Part shown: piece by piece, positions 6,629-7,042 of the stretch | Numbering within the stretch: position 1 is the stretch's first letter | How the letters are laid out: each line of letters opens with the position of its first letter | Assembly: GCA_031261885.1 (NCBI GenBank) | Contig: JAISIU010000199.1 | Location: 1-7,042 of the forward strand | Source of the DNA: Bifidobacteriaceae bacterium | GTDB taxonomy: Bacteria; Actinomycetota; Actinomycetes; Actinomycetales; WQXJ01 | Direction: 5' to 3' | DNA length: 7,042 bases | Translations under genes and position numbers: made by a program | Notes under the pieces: generated by a model | Told to the model about the DNA's origin: nothing | What the model saw: the letters and a program-made list of their open reading frames with translations, nothing else | The model's database searches: none

Positions 6629-6634
6629 CATAGT
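6629..6634 (+). promoter_or_regulatory. Candidate -10 box of purE
   Basis: CATAGT (4 of 6 matches) in a locally AT-richer stretch (about 6621-6656) of the 118-bp divergent gap. Transcription would start near 6641, leaving a leader of about 31 nt that carries the purE ribosome binding site. No strong -35 is seen. Confidence 0.35.
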
Positions 6635-6671
6635 TTCGCTTGCTCAGGTTTTCGCGTGAAAGGAACGCACG

Positions 6672-7042
6672 ATGGCGGCCGGTTCAGTTAGCCCGTTGGT
6701 TGGGATCGTCATGGGGTCGGATTCGGATTGGCCGACCATGGAGGCGGCCGCGGCCGCGCTCGACGAGTTCGGCATCCCGTGGGAGGTCGTCGTGTCCTCG
6801 GCCCACCGCATGCCCGATGAGACGATCGCGTACGGCCGGGCGGCGGCGGGCCGCGGGATCGGCGTCATCATCGCGGGCGCGGGCGGCGCCGCGGCGCTGC
6901 CCGGCATGTTGGCCGCCGTCACGACGCTGCCCGTCATCGGCGTCCCGGTGGCGCTGAAGGTGTTGGACGGGCTCGACTCGCTGTTCAGCATCGTCCAGAT
7001 GCCGTCCGGTGTGCCCGTCGCGACGGTCGGCGTGGGCGCGGC
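6672..7042 (+). CDS. purE: 5-(carboxyamino)imidazole ribonucleotide mutase, N-terminal part (cut by window end)
   Basis: The first 123 codons of PurE (EC 5.4.99.18), which moves the carboxyl group of N5-CAIR to carbon 4 in de novo purine synthesis. Family length is about 160-175, so some 40-50 residues lie beyond the edge. The ATG at 6672 follows AAGGA (6660-6664) at 7 nt spacing. Visible motifs are VMGSDSDWPTM (13-23), the active-site SAHRMP (43-48) with His45, IIAGAGGAAALPGM (66-79), PVIGVPV (87-93) and DSLFSIVQMPSGVPVAT (102-118). The frame aligns without gaps to E. coli PurE over these blocks, and His45 has the same number in both. One departure is striking: the family motif GGAAHLPG has His at E. 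coli position 75, and here the codon is GCG, Ala75. All else points to a functional class I PurE. The gene is divergent from gatC, and no purK is seen within the window. Confidence 0.94.
   Translation, partial: MAAGSVSPLVGIVMGSDSDWPTMEAAAAALDEFGIPWEVVVSSAHRMPDETIAYGRAAAGRGIGVIIAGAGGAAALPGMLAAVTTLPVIGVPVALKVLDGLDSLFSIVQMPSGVPVATVGVGA

Noticed and set aside
6554..6631. 26-codon N-terminal extension of gatC
   Set aside because: Pro/Arg-rich and unlike any GatC N-terminus. The family starts a few residues before the S-x-x-EVAHLA-LA motif, which fits ATG 6553.
5046..6659. Open frame of 537 codons on the plus strand, antisense to gatA and gatC
   Set aside because: Shadow frame in GC-rich DNA that runs across two real genes and their promoter region; the product matches no family I know.
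1..7042. A hidden new system (defence island, CRISPR, retron, mobile element or biosynthetic cluster)
   Set aside because: Every long stretch is explained by recognisable housekeeping genes with normal lengths and intact active sites. I saw no direct repeats, transposase, reverse transcriptase, toxin-antitoxin pair or shift in base composition.

Overview
The window looks like ordinary chromosomal housekeeping DNA from a high-GC Gram-positive bacterium (Actinomycetota). This rests on very high GC with strong G/C bias at third codon positions, GTG starts, a DUF3039 protein (a family known essentially from actinobacteria), a GatCAB amidotransferase of actinobacterial type, and two genes that seem to lack a usual leader. 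I cannot name the genus. An actinomycete of the Actinomycetaceae or Micrococcales type is a guess.

Layout, left to right. (1) Positions 1-183, minus strand: the first 61 codons of a secreted lipoprotein, cut by the window edge. (2) Positions 184-442: a divergent intergenic region with an AT-rich island, a 12-bp palindrome and the pncB promoter area. (3) Positions 443-1774, plus strand: pncB, nicotinate phosphoribosyltransferase of NAD salvage. (4) A 19-bp convergent gap with a short GC hairpin. (5) Positions 1794-6553, minus strand: a tightly packed five-gene run transcribed right to left as gatC, gatA, gatB, a PfkB-family sugar kinase and a DUF3039 protein. The first four genes overlap at each junction (GTGA, ATGA and an 8-bp overlap) and the last begins 9 nt after its neighbour, so this is almost certainly one translationally coupled operon. 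(6) A 118-bp divergent promoter region. (7) Positions 6672-7042, plus strand: the first 123 codons of purE, cut by the right edge.

How the genes fit together: GatCAB turns misacylated Glu-tRNA(Gln), and in some organisms Asp-tRNA(Asn), into the correct aminoacyl-tRNA, with GatA supplying ammonia from glutamine. The kinase and the DUF3039 protein share the transcript, but no functional link is visible. PncB and PurE belong to NAD salvage and de novo purine synthesis; both handle phosphoribosyl compounds, but their closeness here may be chance.

I found no mobile element, CRISPR array, tRNA or rRNA, and no sign of a new multi-gene system. The observations most worth a second look are: an Ala in PurE where the family has a conserved active-site His (position 75 in E. 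coli numbering); a perfect palindrome laid over the putative -10 box of pncB, just ahead of a likely leaderless start; and the coupling of an uncharacterised sugar kinase and a DUF3039 protein to gatCAB.
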